From assembly GCA_031268335.1 (NCBI GenBank), contig JAIRXG010000018.1, positions 1 to 61,685 of the forward strand: a DNA stretch of 61,685 nt. Direction: 5' to 3'. The notes below the pieces were generated by a model. That model was not told the DNA's origin. It made no database searches and saw nothing but the letters and a program-made list of their open reading frames with translations. The translations under genes were made by a program, and so were the position numbers. Below, piece after piece: positions 48,739 through 58,762 of this stretch. Every line of letters begins with the position of its first letter. Within the stretch, counting starts at the first letter, position 1. This stretch comes from Campylobacteraceae bacterium (GTDB taxonomy: Bacteria; Campylobacterota; Campylobacteria; Campylobacterales; Campylobacteraceae).

Positions 48739-49136
48739 GTAATACTCTTTTTTATGGAGTCCAAAACGCCGTTTACAAATTTTGAACTCGTCTCATTTCC
48801 AAGCTTTTTAGCAAGTTCTATCGCCTCGTTTATAATAACTGCGCTATCCAATTTAGTGTATAAAAGTTCATATGCTCCAAGTCTTAAGAGCGCGCGTTCT
48901 ATTGTGCCGATTTTTTCTAATTCCCACTCTTTGAGATATCTATTTATGGATTTGTCTATTGCGTCCATATTGTCCAAAATTCCTTTATAAAGTTCTACAG
49001 CAAACTCTTTTTGCCGATTTCTTATCTTTTTTTCTTCAAGAATTTCATCTCGAAATTTTGCAATATTATTATTGCCGATATCTTGCGCATACAACAATCC
49101 TACAACAGCTTCTCTAACTTGATGACGCGTTGCCAC
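48735..49136 (-). CDS. nusB: Transcription antitermination factor NusB
   Basis: 133 residues from GTG. All-helical NusB fold: [20 protein letters not shown] at the start, and the typical C-terminal [12 protein letters not shown] with [12 protein letters not shown] and FVNGVLDSI. It pairs with NusE (S10) at boxA during rRNA transcription. It begins two bases after the ribH stop. Confidence 0.95.
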   Translation of the reverse strand: MATRHQVREAVVGLLYAQDIGNNNIAKFRDEILEEKKIRNRQKEFAVELYKGILDNMDAIDKSINRYLKEWELEKIGTIERALLRLGAYELLYTKLDSAVIINEAIELAKKLGNETSSKFVNGVLDSIKKSIT

Positions 49137-49137
49137 A

Positions 49138-49608
49138 TTAAGCCTTAAGTTGATTGTAAAGACTGATAAGTTCTATGAGATTTGTCATACTTTCAAAACC
49201 TTTGTTTCCAGCTTTGCTTCCAGCTCTTTCGATGGCTTGTTCTATCGTGTCTGTTGTCAAAACGCCGAAAGTTACGGGTTTTTGATACTTAAGAGTCGTA
49301 TTTGCAATGCCTTTTGTAGCTTCTGCGGAGACGAAATCAAAATGCGGAGTAGAACCCCTTATAACTGCACCCACACAGCAAACGCCATCATACTTTTTGC
49401 TAAAAAGTACTTTGTCGAGTGCAAACGGTATCTCAAATGCACCCGGTACCAAAATCAAGTCGAGATTTTTCTCATCTCCTCCGTGTCTTAAAAAAGCGTC
49501 TTTCGCTCCCTCAACCAATCTATCTGTGATAATATGATTAAATCTAGCATTTATGATAGCTATTTTTTCGCTTCCGTTTAGTGAAAGCTTTCCTTCAAAT
49601 ATATTCAT
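49138..49608 (-). CDS. ribH: 6,7-dimethyl-8-ribityllumazine synthase
   Basis: 156 residues. It joins the butanone phosphate and the ribityl-pyrimidine in riboflavin synthesis. [42 protein letters not shown] (active site with His) and [17 protein letters not shown] are family signatures. AAGGAGAA precedes the ATG. Likely the first gene of the ribH-nusB-pyrF transcript, or the third of a longer one. Confidence 0.96.
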   Translation of the reverse strand: MNIFEGKLSLNGSEKIAIINARFNHIITDRLVEGAKDAFLRHGGDEKNLDLILVPGAFEIPFALDKVLFSKKYDGVCCVGAVIRGSTPHFDFVSAEATKGIANTTLKYQKPVTFGVLTTDTIEQAIERAGSKAGNKGFESMTNLIELISLYNQLKA

Positions 49609-49796
49609 AGGTTCTCCTTTATTTTAGCATTTGCAAAAAATTCGCTCAATTATAACAAATTTATAGCCTCTTAATCTTTTAAAAACTGTCTTTTGATAAA
49701 AAACAGAGTTAATAATATCTACATGCAGGATTTTAACTTGAAAATCAACATGCAAGATTATAAATTTTAAGTACTTGTAAGAAGCCCAAAGCGCAC

Positions 49797-50597
49797 TTAA
49801 TTTTCAAGCGCATTTTGTATCTTTTTGATAGATTGTACTACGATATCCAACTCTTTTAAATCAAGCATATTCGGGCCATCACAAAGCGCTTCGCAAGGGT
49901 TAAAATGCGTTTCGAAGAAAAACCCGTCTACCCCAACGGCTGCCGCAGCTTTGGCAAGAGGCGCTACAAACTCTCTTTTGCCTCCGCTTTTTCCTTCGGC
50001 TGTTCCTGGCATTTGAACGGAGTGCGTTGCATCAAAGATAACGGGCGCGAATTCTCTCATAATTCCAAGCGCTCTCATATCTACTACCAAATTGCCATAT
50101 CCAAATGTACTTCCTCTTTCGGTTAGCCAAACTCCATTTTCCTTAGCGGCTTCAAAACCGCTCGTTTTAACGCTTCTTGTATCAAGGACTTTTTTGACCG
50201 AATACTTCATATCGGAGGGGTTTAAAAATTGCCCTTTTTTTATATTGACTACGCATTTTGTTTTTGCTGCTGATACAAGTAGATCGGTTTGTCTGCACAA
50301 AAATGCTGGAATTTGCAATACATCTACCACTTCGCCTACAGGTTTTGCTTGAGTATAGTCATGAATATCCGTTAAGAGTTTGAAGCCAAACTCTCGTCTT
50401 ACCTCGTCTAAAAGTCTTAGCCCCTCATCAAGTCCCGGACCCCTAAAACTCTCTATGCTGGTTCTGTTTGCTTTATCAAAACTTGATTTGAAATAAAAAT
50501 CTATATTTTTGTCTTCGTAATATTTTACAAGCTCTTTTGCGACGCGAAAAAGCGACTCCTTGCTCTCAATTACACAAGGACCTGCTATCAAAATCAT
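49797..50597 (-). CDS. kdsA: 3-deoxy-8-phosphooctulonate (KDO-8-P) synthase
   Basis: 266 residues. It condenses arabinose-5-phosphate and PEP into KDO-8-phosphate for lipopolysaccharide. [36 protein letters not shown] and [11 protein letters not shown] are typical; Asn/Cys metal-site variation is not resolved here. AAGGAG precedes the ATG, which overlaps the transporter stop (ATGA). Shows that the organism is diderm with KDO-type LPS/LOS. Confidence 0.96.
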   Translation of the reverse strand: MILIAGPCVIESKESLFRVAKELVKYYEDKNIDFYFKSSFDKANRTSIESFRGPGLDEGLRLLDEVRREFGFKLLTDIHDYTQAKPVGEVVDVLQIPAFLCRQTDLLVSAAKTKCVVNIKKGQFLNPSDMKYSVKKVLDTRSVKTSGFEAAKENGVWLTERGSTFGYGNLVVDMRALGIMREFAPVIFDATHSVQMPGTAEGKSGGKREFVAPLAKAAAAVGVDGFFFETHFNPCEALCDGPNMLDLKELDIVVQSIKKIQNALEN

Positions 50598-51481
50598 ATT
50601 TTCTCCTTAGCGACCAATATACCGCTTAAAATGACGAGCATTATACCAAATAAACCGAACAAATCCGGAAAAGAGGTCCATATTATCATGCCAAATGCTA
50701 CGGAAAACACTATGTCCGCATAACTTACCGCCGAAACTATGCCGGCTTTTGCAGCTCCGTAGGCTCTTGTCATAAAAATTTGCGCAATAGTCGCAAAGAC
50801 CCCCATACATGTTATGTAAAGCCAATCTACTCCTTTGGGCATACTTATGTCTCCAAAAAAATCACTGAAAAAATTTACGTTCAAAAGTTTATCTGCCAAA
50901 ATCATCAAAATAGGACACACGGTTCCAGCGCTCATAAAAAAAAGCACAATTGTTCTTGTGTCGTAATATTTTTTAAGTTCCCGCACGCTTGTATATGCCA
51001 AAGCTGCTCCTATGCCGCTGAAAAGTCCCATCATGTCGGTTATTTTAAGGCTTAATCCGCTTGGTTTCATAATAAAAACCACTCCTGCAAATCCTACGAA
51101 AATAGCTGCCCATCCCTTTTTACTTAATCTCTCATTCAAAGCAAAAAATGCTATAACAGCAGTAAATATCGGAGCAGTTCTTGAAAATGTCATAGCGTCT
51201 GCCAATGGAATATGAGCTATATTATAAAACCATGCGAGCAGCGCTAAAAAACCGACAATGCCTCTGAAAAACAAAAGACCAATTTTGCCGCCCTTGTTTC
51301 TTAAGGGCATACTAAACAGCGTTGCGCCAATGAGTGCCACTCCAAAGATATTTCTAAAAAACGTTATCTCCAAAACCCCAAAAGAATCGCTCAAAAGTTT
51401 TACAAAAACGCCCATAAGCGCAAAACAAAACGATGCGATTAGCATGTATAAAACCCCATCGCTTATTTTTAAAAAATTCAT
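50594..51481 (-). CDS. EamA/DMT family transporter
   Basis: 295 residues, about ten membrane helices in two EamA repeats (about 7-140 and 150-290). Patterns such as [38 protein letters not shown] and a second half with the matching layout are typical of drug/metabolite exporters. The substrate is unknown. A membrane protein gene lies at the same spot beside kdsA in C. jejuni. Confidence 0.88.
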   Translation of the reverse strand: MNFLKISDGVLYMLIASFCFALMGVFVKLLSDSFGVLEITFFRNIFGVALIGATLFSMPLRNKGGKIGLLFFRGIVGFLALLAWFYNIAHIPLADAMTFSRTAPIFTAVIAFFALNERLSKKGWAAIFVGFAGVVFIMKPSGLSLKITDMMGLFSGIGAALAYTSVRELKKYYDTRTIVLFFMSAGTVCPILMILADKLLNVNFFSDFFGDISMPKGVDWLYITCMGVFATIAQIFMTRAYGAAKAGIVSAVSYADIVFSVAFGMIIWTSFPDLFGLFGIMLVILSGILVAKEKI

Positions 51482-51646
51482 ATTGATTCCTAAAAAAATG
51501 CATTTCGCGATTGTACAGCAGTTTGTCTTACGGAGTTGTTATAAGCTTTCAATGAAAAAAGAGTATTTTTAGCTATAAAACAGTTTACACCTTTATTTAG
51601 GAAAAAAAATGTAAAATTTCATTTTAGTTTATTCACAAGGTTTTAT

Positions 51647-53023
51647 TTGAAAACAATTGCGCTTATAGGACTTCCAAACGTTGGGAAAAGTTCGCTGTTT
51701 AACCGTATCGCAAAAGAGAGACTCGCCATAACTTCCGATATCAGCGGAACGACAAGAGACGTGCGCTATAAAGATGTTGAGATAGAGGGCAGATATTGTC
51801 GTTTGGCTGATACCGGAGGACTTGACGACTCTACCGTCCTTTTTGAAAATGTTAAAAAACAGTCGTTGAAAGCAGCCAAAGAGGCTGATATTTTACTTTT
51901 TGTGACAGACGGAAAAGTTTTGCCCACAGATAGTGAAAAAAAACTGTTTTTTAAACTTCAAAAGCTTAAAAAGCCTATCGCTTTGGTTGTAAATAAAATA
52001 GATAACGAAAAAGAAGAAGATAGAGCTTGGGAGTTTTATCAATTTGGTGCGCAAAATATTTTTGCCGTATCTGTTTCACACAATAGAGGAGTTTTAAAGC
52101 TTCTTTCGTGGATTGCCTCATTTTTACCCTCGCCAAAAGAAGAGTTAGTTTTACAAGACGACGATGATTTACCGTTAGAGGAATTTTTAAATCAAGAGGA
52201 CAAAAATACCGATGATTTCATAAATGTAGCGATTATAGGGCGTGTAAATGTTGGGAAAAGTTCACTTTTAAACGCTATTTTGGGAGTTGATAGGGCAGTT
52301 GTAAGCGAAGTTGCCGGAACTACTATTGATCCGGTTGACGATATGATGATATATAAAGATAAGAAACTAAATTTTGTGGATACGGCGGGTATTAGAAAAA
52401 GAGGTAAAATAGAAGGCATTGAAAAATACGCATTAAACAGAACTTCATCAATGCTTGAACGTTCCGATATCGCGCTTTTAGTGCTTGATGCCAGTGAACC
52501 TTTTGCCGAGCTTGACGAGAGAATAGCAAGCCTTGTAGATAAATACGAGCTTGGCTGCATTATCGTTTTAAACAAATGGGACAAAACAGAAGAGAGTTTT
52601 GAAAAAATCACGCAAGAAGTGAGATACAAGTTTAAATTTCTCTCTTACGCTCCTATTATTACACTTTCCGCATTATCCAAACAAAGAGTTCATAAAATAA
52701 ACGACTTGATAATTAAAGTGTACGAAAACTATACTATGAGAGTATCCACATCAAAGTTGAACGAAACTATAAAAGAGGCGAGTATAAAACATCAATTACC
52801 TTCCGACAAAGGAAGACATGTGAAGATATATTTTGCTACTCAATTTGACACAAAACCGCCCAGATTTGCACTTGTTATGAATAGACCTAAGAGTTTGCAT
52901 TTTAGTTATAAAAGATTTTTGGTAAATAGAATTAGAGACGAGTTTGGTTTTGAAGGCGCACCCATCATTTTAGTTGCGAGAACAAGAGGAGAAAAAGATA
53001 ATGAAAGCGACCAAGAGCGGTAA
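51647..53023 (+). CDS. der: GTPase Der (EngA), ribosome assembly
   Basis: 458 residues from TTG. Two tandem G domains: G1 GLPNVGKSSLFNR / DTGG / NKID and GRVNVGKSSLLNA / DTAG / NKWD, and a C-terminal KH-like domain (about 350-455). An acidic linker (DDDDLPLEEFLNQEDKNTDD) joins the G domains. Der is needed for 50S maturation. Divergent from the EamA gene; overlaps aroK by 23 bp. Confidence 0.95.
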   Translation: MKTIALIGLPNVGKSSLFNRIAKERLAITSDISGTTRDVRYKDVEIEGRYCRLADTGGLDDSTVLFENVKKQSLKAAKEADILLFVTDGKVLPTDSEKKLFFKLQKLKKPIALVVNKIDNEKEEDRAWEFYQFGAQNIFAVSVSHNRGVLKLLSWIASFLPSPKEELVLQDDDDLPLEEFLNQEDKNTDDFINVAIIGRVNVGKSSLLNAILGVDRAVVSEVAGTTIDPVDDMMIYKDKKLNFVDTAGIRKRGKIEGIEKYALNRTSSMLERSDIALLVLDASEPFAELDERIASLVDKYELGCIIVLNKWDKTEESFEKITQEVRYKFKFLSYAPIITLSALSKQRVHKINDLIIKVYENYTMRVSTSKLNETIKEASIKHQLPSDKGRHVKIYFATQFDTKPPRFALVMNRPKSLHFSYKRFLVNRIRDEFGFEGAPIILVARTRGEKDNESDQER

Positions 53024-53531
53024 TTTATTGCTTATAGGATTTATGGGGGTGGGCAAAAGTACTTTGGCAAAAGAGTTGGCAAAAGAGCTTAAAACCATCT
53101 GTCTTGATACGGATAAAATCATAGAAAATATGGAAAATAAGAAGATAAAAAATATATTTAATATCAAAGGCGAGGAGTATTTTAGAGAACTTGAACAAGA
53201 AGTCGCTATTTGGCTTGAAAAAAATGTGAAAAATTCCATTATCTCCACAGGCGGCGGATTTATAGCGGTTGGAAACTTGAAAAAAATCGGTAAAATCATA
53301 TATCTAAAGTCAAGTTTTGACGGCATTATAAAAAGGATAGAAAACCACCCCAAATCTAAGGAAAAATTGGCAAAACGCCCCCTTTTGCAAGATAAAAAAA
53401 AGGCAAAAGAGTTGTTTAAAAAAAGGGGAGATGTTTACAAAAAGCTAGCGGATATCACTATAAACGTCGAAAAATATAAAAACAGAAAAGAGATAACAAA
53501 AGAGATTATAAAACTTATAAATATTTGTTGA
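53001..53531 (+). CDS. aroK: Shikimate kinase
   Basis: 176 residues from ATG 53001, chosen because AGAGGAG (52985-52991) lies nine bases before it; an in-frame TTG at 52974 has no such site. Walker A is GFMGVGKST, the shikimate-binding LDTD and ISTGGG follow, and the lid has KRPLLQD. It phosphorylates shikimate on the way to chorismate. C-terminal half is unusually Lys-rich. Confidence 0.93.
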   Translation: MKATKSGNLLLIGFMGVGKSTLAKELAKELKTICLDTDKIIENMENKKIKNIFNIKGEEYFRELEQEVAIWLEKNVKNSIISTGGGFIAVGNLKKIGKIIYLKSSFDGIIKRIENHPKSKEKLAKRPLLQDKKKAKELFKKRGDVYKKLADITINVEKYKNRKEITKEIIKLINIC

Positions 53532-53880
53532 AAAGTTACTGCATGTAGTTAATCAAAGGGATATTTTGAATATCTATACAAAAATTTAAAATAAATGCAT
53601 TTATAGATTTGAAATGTTACATGTATAACAGGGGCGTACATGTAGGATTTTTGAATTTAGAGAATAGAGATTTTAAAAGCGGTTTGAGTTCCAGAAAAGA
53701 AAAACGGTTCTGTTTTAAATATTTACAAGCAAAAGAAGCAATTATGAATTGCACGATTTTATGAAAAAAATAAACGGCAAAGTGCTTGAAACATATCATT
53801 TTAATTCTCAAATAAAAACGTTTTGAAAATAGATATTCAGAAAATTATTGCTATAATAAAAATTTTTTAGGAAAATACAA
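53532..53880. other. Intergenic region with a close pair of TACATGTA
   Basis: TACATGTA at 53618 and 53637, 19 bp apart. A GCATGTAG variant lies near 53540. No ORF of credible coding character. It presumably holds the trpS promoter. Confidence 0.45.
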
Positions 53881-54846
53881 ATGAGAACATTAACAGGTAT
53901 TCAACCCTCGGGAGCGCTGCATCTTGGCAACTATTTCGGCGCGATAAAACAGATGTTGGATTTACAGCAAACAGACGAATTGTTTTTATTTATCCCCAAT
54001 CTTCATGCTTTGACAACATTGAAAAATCCGCAAATTTTAAAAACAAATACGATTGATGCGGCATCTACTCTGCTATCTCTTGGCGTAGATCCTAACAAAA
54101 CTATATTTTGGGTACAATCCGATGTCAAAGAAGTGCTAGAACTCTACTGGATATTATCTGCCTATACTCCTATGGGATTGCTTGAGAGAGCTCACGGCTA
54201 TAAAGACAAAATCGCTAAAGGCATTTTGCCAAATCATGCGCTTTTTTCATATCCTGTCTTAATGGCAGCCGATATTTTATTATATAGCGCAAATATGGTT
54301 CCTGTGGGCAAAGACCAGATTCAACATGTAGAGATTACACGCGATATAGCTATAAAATTTAATAATGATCACGGCGATATTTTTACGATTCCGGAAGCTA
54401 AAACGGAAGAAGAGATAGCGCTCGTTCCGGGAATTGACGGAGCAAAAATGAGTAAAAGCTACGGCAATACTATAGATATATTTTTGAGCGAAAAAGAGTT
54501 AAAAGCAAAAATCGGCAAAATTGTGACAGATTCAACATCTGTAGAAGAGCCCAAAGATCCATATACTTGCAATGTTTTTGCACTCGCAAAACTGTTTTTG
54601 GATAAAAACGCCCAAGAGGAGTTAGCGAAACGATATCAAAAAGGCGGCGAAGGGCATGGACATTTTAAAGCTTATCTAAAAGAACTTGTGTGGGACTATT
54701 TTGCTTCGCATAGAGAGAAAAAAGACTATTACGACAAACATCAAGATGAAATAATAGACATATTAAGAGAAGGCGCGTACAAAGCCAGAGAGATTGCTTT
54801 GCCAATGATAGATAAGATACGGCAAAGCGTCGGAATTTATCGTTAA
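53881..54846 (+). CDS. trpS: Tryptophanyl-tRNA synthetase
   Basis: 321 residues. Class I synthetase: [15 protein letters not shown] (HIGH-type), KMSKSYGNT (KMSKS) and the Trp-binding [22 protein letters not shown] region. It charges tRNA(Trp). serS follows after eight bases, so the two form an operon (aroK-trpS-serS in C. jejuni). Confidence 0.96.
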   Translation: MRTLTGIQPSGALHLGNYFGAIKQMLDLQQTDELFLFIPNLHALTTLKNPQILKTNTIDAASTLLSLGVDPNKTIFWVQSDVKEVLELYWILSAYTPMGLLERAHGYKDKIAKGILPNHALFSYPVLMAADILLYSANMVPVGKDQIQHVEITRDIAIKFNNDHGDIFTIPEAKTEEEIALVPGIDGAKMSKSYGNTIDIFLSEKELKAKIGKIVTDSTSVEEPKDPYTCNVFALAKLFLDKNAQEELAKRYQKGGEGHGHFKAYLKELVWDYFASHREKKDYYDKHQDEIIDILREGAYKAREIALPMIDKIRQSVGIYR

Positions 54847-54854
54847 GGAAAAAT

Positions 54855-56093
54855 ATGCTTGATTTAAAACTTTTGCAAAATGATTTTGACGCTGTATTTA
54901 AAGCTTTGCAAAAAAAACATGTAGACTTTGAGTTGCTTGAAAAATTAAAAAATATATCGCTTAACCTAAAAGCAAAAAGACAACATTTGGAATCTTTACA
55001 AACCGAACAAAACGCTGATAGTAAGCTTTTTGGTTTGCTTATGAGAGAGAGAAAAGATACAAGCGAATTAAAAGCAAAACTTGACGCCAACAAAGAGATG
55101 ATAGCTCTTGTTGGCGAAGAGGTAAAAAGTATTGAAAATGACCTTTTAGACATAGCTTCCGCTACGCCAAATATTCCTGATGATGATGTGCCGCAAGGCA
55201 AAGACGAAAATGATAATGTGGTTTTAAAAACCGTGCTTGATACGCCAAAGTTTGATTTCACACCCAAAGAGCATTTTGAATTGGAGCCGAGTTGGATAGA
55301 TTTTGAAAGAGGCGTTAAGCTTGCAAAAAGCAGATTTAGCGTTTTAAAAAATGATGGAGCCAAACTCGAGCGGGCTTTGATAAATTATATGTTGGATTTT
55401 AACGCAAAAAGAGGTTTCAAAGAGGTCAATGTCCCTTATATTGCAAACAAAGAATCGCTTTTTGGAACAGGACAACTACCAAAATTTGAAGAGGATTTAT
55501 TTAAGATAGAAGGCGAGGAGTTGTTTCTTATACCAACATCCGAAGTACCGGTAACAAATCTGTTTAGGGATGAGATATTGGACGAAGAGGATTTGCCGAT
55601 AAAGCTTACATGTTATACCGCGTGTTTTAGAAAAGAGGCTGGAAGTGCCGGACGCGATACGAGAGGAATGATAAGACAACACCAATTTGACAAGGTAGAG
55701 CTTGTATCTATAACAACTCCCGAACAAAGTAAAAAAATATTTGAAGAGATGCTTTCATGCGCTTCGGATTTGCTAACTTCCCTTGGATTGCCGCACAGGC
55801 ATTTGCTTTTGTGCGGAGGAGATTTGGGATTTGGCGCGGCGAAAACTGTGGATTTGGAAGTTTGGCTTCCGGGACAGAACAGGTACAGAGAGATAAGTTC
55901 TGTCTCAAATACTAAAGATTTTCAGGCAAGACGCGCAAAAATTCGCTACAAAAGCGACAAGAAAAACATTCTTGTACATACGTTAAACGGCTCGTCTTTG
56001 GCTGCGGGAAGAACGCTTATTGCCATTATGGAAAACTACCAACAAAAAGACGGCAGCGTAAAAATACCTCAAGTTTTGAAAGATTACATGTAA
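54855..56093 (+). CDS. serS: Seryl-tRNA synthetase
   Basis: 412 residues. N-terminal tRNA-binding coiled-coil arm (about 25-105), then a class II core with motif 2 [22 protein letters not shown] and motif 3 [20 protein letters not shown]. It charges tRNA(Ser) and tRNA(Sec). The stop codon is inside a TACATGTA palindrome (56085-56092). Confidence 0.96.
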   Translation: MLDLKLLQNDFDAVFKALQKKHVDFELLEKLKNISLNLKAKRQHLESLQTEQNADSKLFGLLMRERKDTSELKAKLDANKEMIALVGEEVKSIENDLLDIASATPNIPDDDVPQGKDENDNVVLKTVLDTPKFDFTPKEHFELEPSWIDFERGVKLAKSRFSVLKNDGAKLERALINYMLDFNAKRGFKEVNVPYIANKESLFGTGQLPKFEEDLFKIEGEELFLIPTSEVPVTNLFRDEILDEEDLPIKLTCYTACFRKEAGSAGRDTRGMIRQHQFDKVELVSITTPEQSKKIFEEMLSCASDLLTSLGLPHRHLLLCGGDLGFGAAKTVDLEVWLPGQNRYREISSVSNTKDFQARRAKIRYKSDKKNILVHTLNGSSLAAGRTLIAIMENYQQKDGSVKIPQVLKDYM

Positions 56094-56479
56094 GGGTTGT
56101 TTTTTATTAAAAATAATTTTGCATAACCGGACAATTAGATTCTTCATAAAATTTCTGTCTCGCAGCTTTTAATGCAAAAGCCTTGATGTGTTATGTCTGG
56201 ACTTTCACGAAATTTCTACTACGACTAAAAAATGAAAAGAATGAGCAGTGGTTATTATCAAAAATTAATTCTAATGGTTTTAATGGTTAGCTTTATTGTC
56301 ATCATATTCAAAATGAAAAAAATATTAATAGCTAATTTTCCTACTAGTAGCTAAAGCATTGCGGCTATCGTTTGCAGATAATGTTCATATCATTTCGGTA
56401 TTTCAAAGTTATATAATTTTCAAAAACAATCAATTTGCTTAGGCAAAAAGTTGATTGCTGTATTTTAAAATCTGCTATT
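56094..56479. other. Intergenic region between converging serS and aguB
   Basis: No gene or RNA seen. Short plus-strand translations around 56220-56340 do not resemble proteins. No strong intrinsic terminator seen for either side. Confidence 0.4.
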
Positions 56480-57352
56480 CTAATCGATAAATCGTTTCGT
56501 TATTTGTTTGTAAGCGTCTATGCGCCTATCTCTCAAAAACGGCCAAATCCTTCTTACATTCTCGCTTTTTTTAAAGTCTATATCGCAGTATAAAATCATC
56601 TCTTTTTCATTGTCTGCTACTGTTAAAAACTCCCCTTGCGCTCCTGTGGCAAACGAATTTCCCCAAAAACGAATACCGTTAGCAACGCCCTTATCGTCAA
56701 ACTCTTTTCCTACTCTATTTACCGATATGATAGGCAAACCGTTTGCTATGGCATGAGAACGTTGTATTGTGATCCACGCATCAAGCTGTCGTTTTTTCTC
56801 TTCGTCTTCGTCTTCGTCAAACCAGCCTATCGCGGTTGGATATATTAATAAATCAGCCCCTTTTAGCGCCATAAGTCTGGCAGCTTCCGGGTACCATTGG
56901 TCCCAACAGACCAAAAGTCCTATTTTACCAACACTTGTGTTTATCGGCTCAAATCCCAAATCGCCCGGAGTAAAATAAAATTTTTCGTAAAATGACGGAT
57001 CGTCGGGAATATGCATTTTTCTATATTTTCCAGCTATCTTACCGTCTTTTTCAAAGATAATCGCAGTGTTGTGGTAAAGTCCGACAGAGCGTTTTTCAAA
57101 CAAGGATACGATCAAAACTACGCCGTTTCTTTTTGCCGTATCGGACCAAAAAATCAAATCTTTATCATAATCTTCTGCCAAATTAAAATTATTCGTATCT
57201 TCACTGATGCAAAAATATTTATCTTGATGAAGTTCTCCCAAAATCACGAGCTGTGCGCCATTTTCGGCGGCTTCTTGAATGGCTTTACATGTATGCTCCA
57301 CCGTAGCTTTTTTATTGCCGTGAAATTTTTGTTGTATGAGCGCCGTTTTCAT
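56480..57352 (-). CDS. aguB: N-carbamoylputrescine amidase
   Basis: 290 residues. Carbon-nitrogen hydrolase fold with the Glu-Lys-Cys triad: Glu in LGELHQDKYFC, Lys in KYRKMHIPDD, Cys in LLVCWDQWYPE. The HQDKYFC and CWDQWYPEAARLMAL stretches are typical of the AguB group, which splits N-carbamoylputrescine to putrescine, CO2 and ammonia. aguA lies 79 bp upstream on the same strand, completing the route. Confidence 0.92.
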   Translation of the reverse strand: MKTALIQQKFHGNKKATVEHTCKAIQEAAENGAQLVILGELHQDKYFCISEDTNNFNLAEDYDKDLIFWSDTAKRNGVVLIVSLFEKRSVGLYHNTAIIFEKDGKIAGKYRKMHIPDDPSFYEKFYFTPGDLGFEPINTSVGKIGLLVCWDQWYPEAARLMALKGADLLIYPTAIGWFDEDEDEEKKRQLDAWITIQRSHAIANGLPIISVNRVGKEFDDKGVANGIRFWGNSFATGAQGEFLTVADNEKEMILYCDIDFKKSENVRRIWPFLRDRRIDAYKQITKRFID

Positions 57353-57431
57353 AAAATCTCCGTAAATTTTGGTTTCGCATTATATCATTAAAAGCTATAA
57401 GCATGGATTTGTTTCTGCAGCAGAAAAAGTG

Positions 57432-58421
57432 TTATTTTGCACGATTTCCATCATATCTATTCATAGTGGCACAATGCAAACTGCCGTGTTCTCTTATGAA
57501 AACTCTTGCGTCCACTCCTATTATTTCATGATTTGGCAACGCATTTTTCAAAGAGTTCAAAACCCTATCATCACTTTCATCATTATATGTTGGTACTATA
57601 AGCGCGCCATTTATAAAAACAAAATTGGCGTAAGTTGCCGGTAGACGGAAATTATTGTAGAATATCGGTTTTGGGAGCGGCAAAGGTAAAAGATTAAAAC
57701 CGGTGTTTTTCAACTCCTCTTCCATTTTTTTAAGTTCAAGAAAATGTTCGTCTTTTTCATCCTCGCAAGTTGTATATGCTATGGTGTCGGGCTTGATAAA
57801 GCGGGCCAAAGTATCTACATGTGAGTCGGTATCGTCTCCTTTCAAGTACCCGTTTTCAAGCCAAATGATTTTTTTAAGCCCGAAGAGTTCTTTTAATTTA
57901 GTATCTATTTTAGAAAATGAAAGTTGCGGATTTCTATGTTCCTCAAGAAGACATTTTTTGGTTGTGAGCATCACTCCCTCGCCGTTGCTATCTATGCTGC
58001 CGCCCTCTAAAATCAAAGGCACGTCTAAAAGCTTGCCCTGTAATTTGTTATCACCATAAAGCGTTTTATTGACTAAATTATCAAGCGAAGCGTCAAACTT
58101 TCCACCCCAAGCGTTAAATGTAAAATCATAAGATATTATTTCACTGTCGCTTTTTATATCTATAGCTCCAAAGTCCCTTATCCAAGTGTCGTTTGTAGAC
58201 ACTTCAAAAAATGTTACATTTTCTATTTCGCATAAAAGAGTTTTTGCTTTTTTTGTATCTGCGCATAAAACAAAACAATTTTGAAATTTTGAAACGGCTA
58301 ATATAAATTCACGGTAAGAATGCAGTATTTCGTCAAGATATCTTTTCCAATCCGTATTTTCATGGGGCAAAGCAAAGAGCAGAGCCTCTTGTTTTTCCCA
58401 TTCGGCAAACAATCTTTTCAT
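57432..58421 (-). CDS. aguA: Agmatine deiminase
   Basis: 329 residues, peptidyl-arginine deiminase (PAD_porph) family. RLFAEWEKQEALLFALPHENTDW, NDTWIRDFGAI, LEGGSIDSNGEG, GDDTDSHVDTLARF and the catalytic Cys in HGSLHCATMNRY are visible. It converts agmatine to N-carbamoylputrescine. With aguB it makes putrescine. No speA (arginine decarboxylase) is in the window. Confidence 0.93.
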   Translation of the reverse strand: MKRLFAEWEKQEALLFALPHENTDWKRYLDEILHSYREFILAVSKFQNCFVLCADTKKAKTLLCEIENVTFFEVSTNDTWIRDFGAIDIKSDSEIISYDFTFNAWGGKFDASLDNLVNKTLYGDNKLQGKLLDVPLILEGGSIDSNGEGVMLTTKKCLLEEHRNPQLSFSKIDTKLKELFGLKKIIWLENGYLKGDDTDSHVDTLARFIKPDTIAYTTCEDEKDEHFLELKKMEEELKNTGFNLLPLPLPKPIFYNNFRLPATYANFVFINGALIVPTYNDESDDRVLNSLKNALPNHEIIGVDARVFIREHGSLHCATMNRYDGNRAK

Positions 58422-58762
58422 TATCTCTCCTCATTTAATCAAAAAATTATATCAAAAGCATTATTTTACTCTTTTGAATCCATTTTTGCGGAAAATATAT
58501 AGTTTTTACAATCAATTTTTATCTATTTTTGAAGTTGATATTATGACAAAAAGTTACATTTTTTATTTAAGTAATTAAACATTAGATATTTAATTAGTAT
58601 TTATAAATGAATATAAAATTATATATGTTACTAATATACTCATATAAATATTAATAGTGTTACTAATATACTCATACTATATACATGTAGTGCCAAAATG
58701 TTTTCCTAAAAGTATAATCTAAAAAGCGAATAAAGCAATTTTAACATAAGAGGTGTTACAAA
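58422..58762. promoter_or_regulatory. Divergent aguA/acs control region
   Basis: Very AT-rich. TACATGTA at 58682. Contains the 18-bp direct repeats described separately. Both aguA (minus) and acs (plus) must be promoted from here. Confidence 0.45.
58627..58676. repeat. 18-bp direct repeat upstream of acs
   Basis: GTTACTAATATACTCATA occurs at 58627-58644 and again, identical, at 58659-58676, start-to-start distance 32 bp (about three helical turns). The region lies about 85-135 bases before the acs start, a plausible place for two activator-binding sites. Confidence 0.7.

Noticed and set aside
54665..55363. 232-codon minus-strand ORF
   Set aside because: Antisense to trpS/serS; Ser/Phe/Leu-rich composition is typical of the shadow of Lys/Glu-rich genes.
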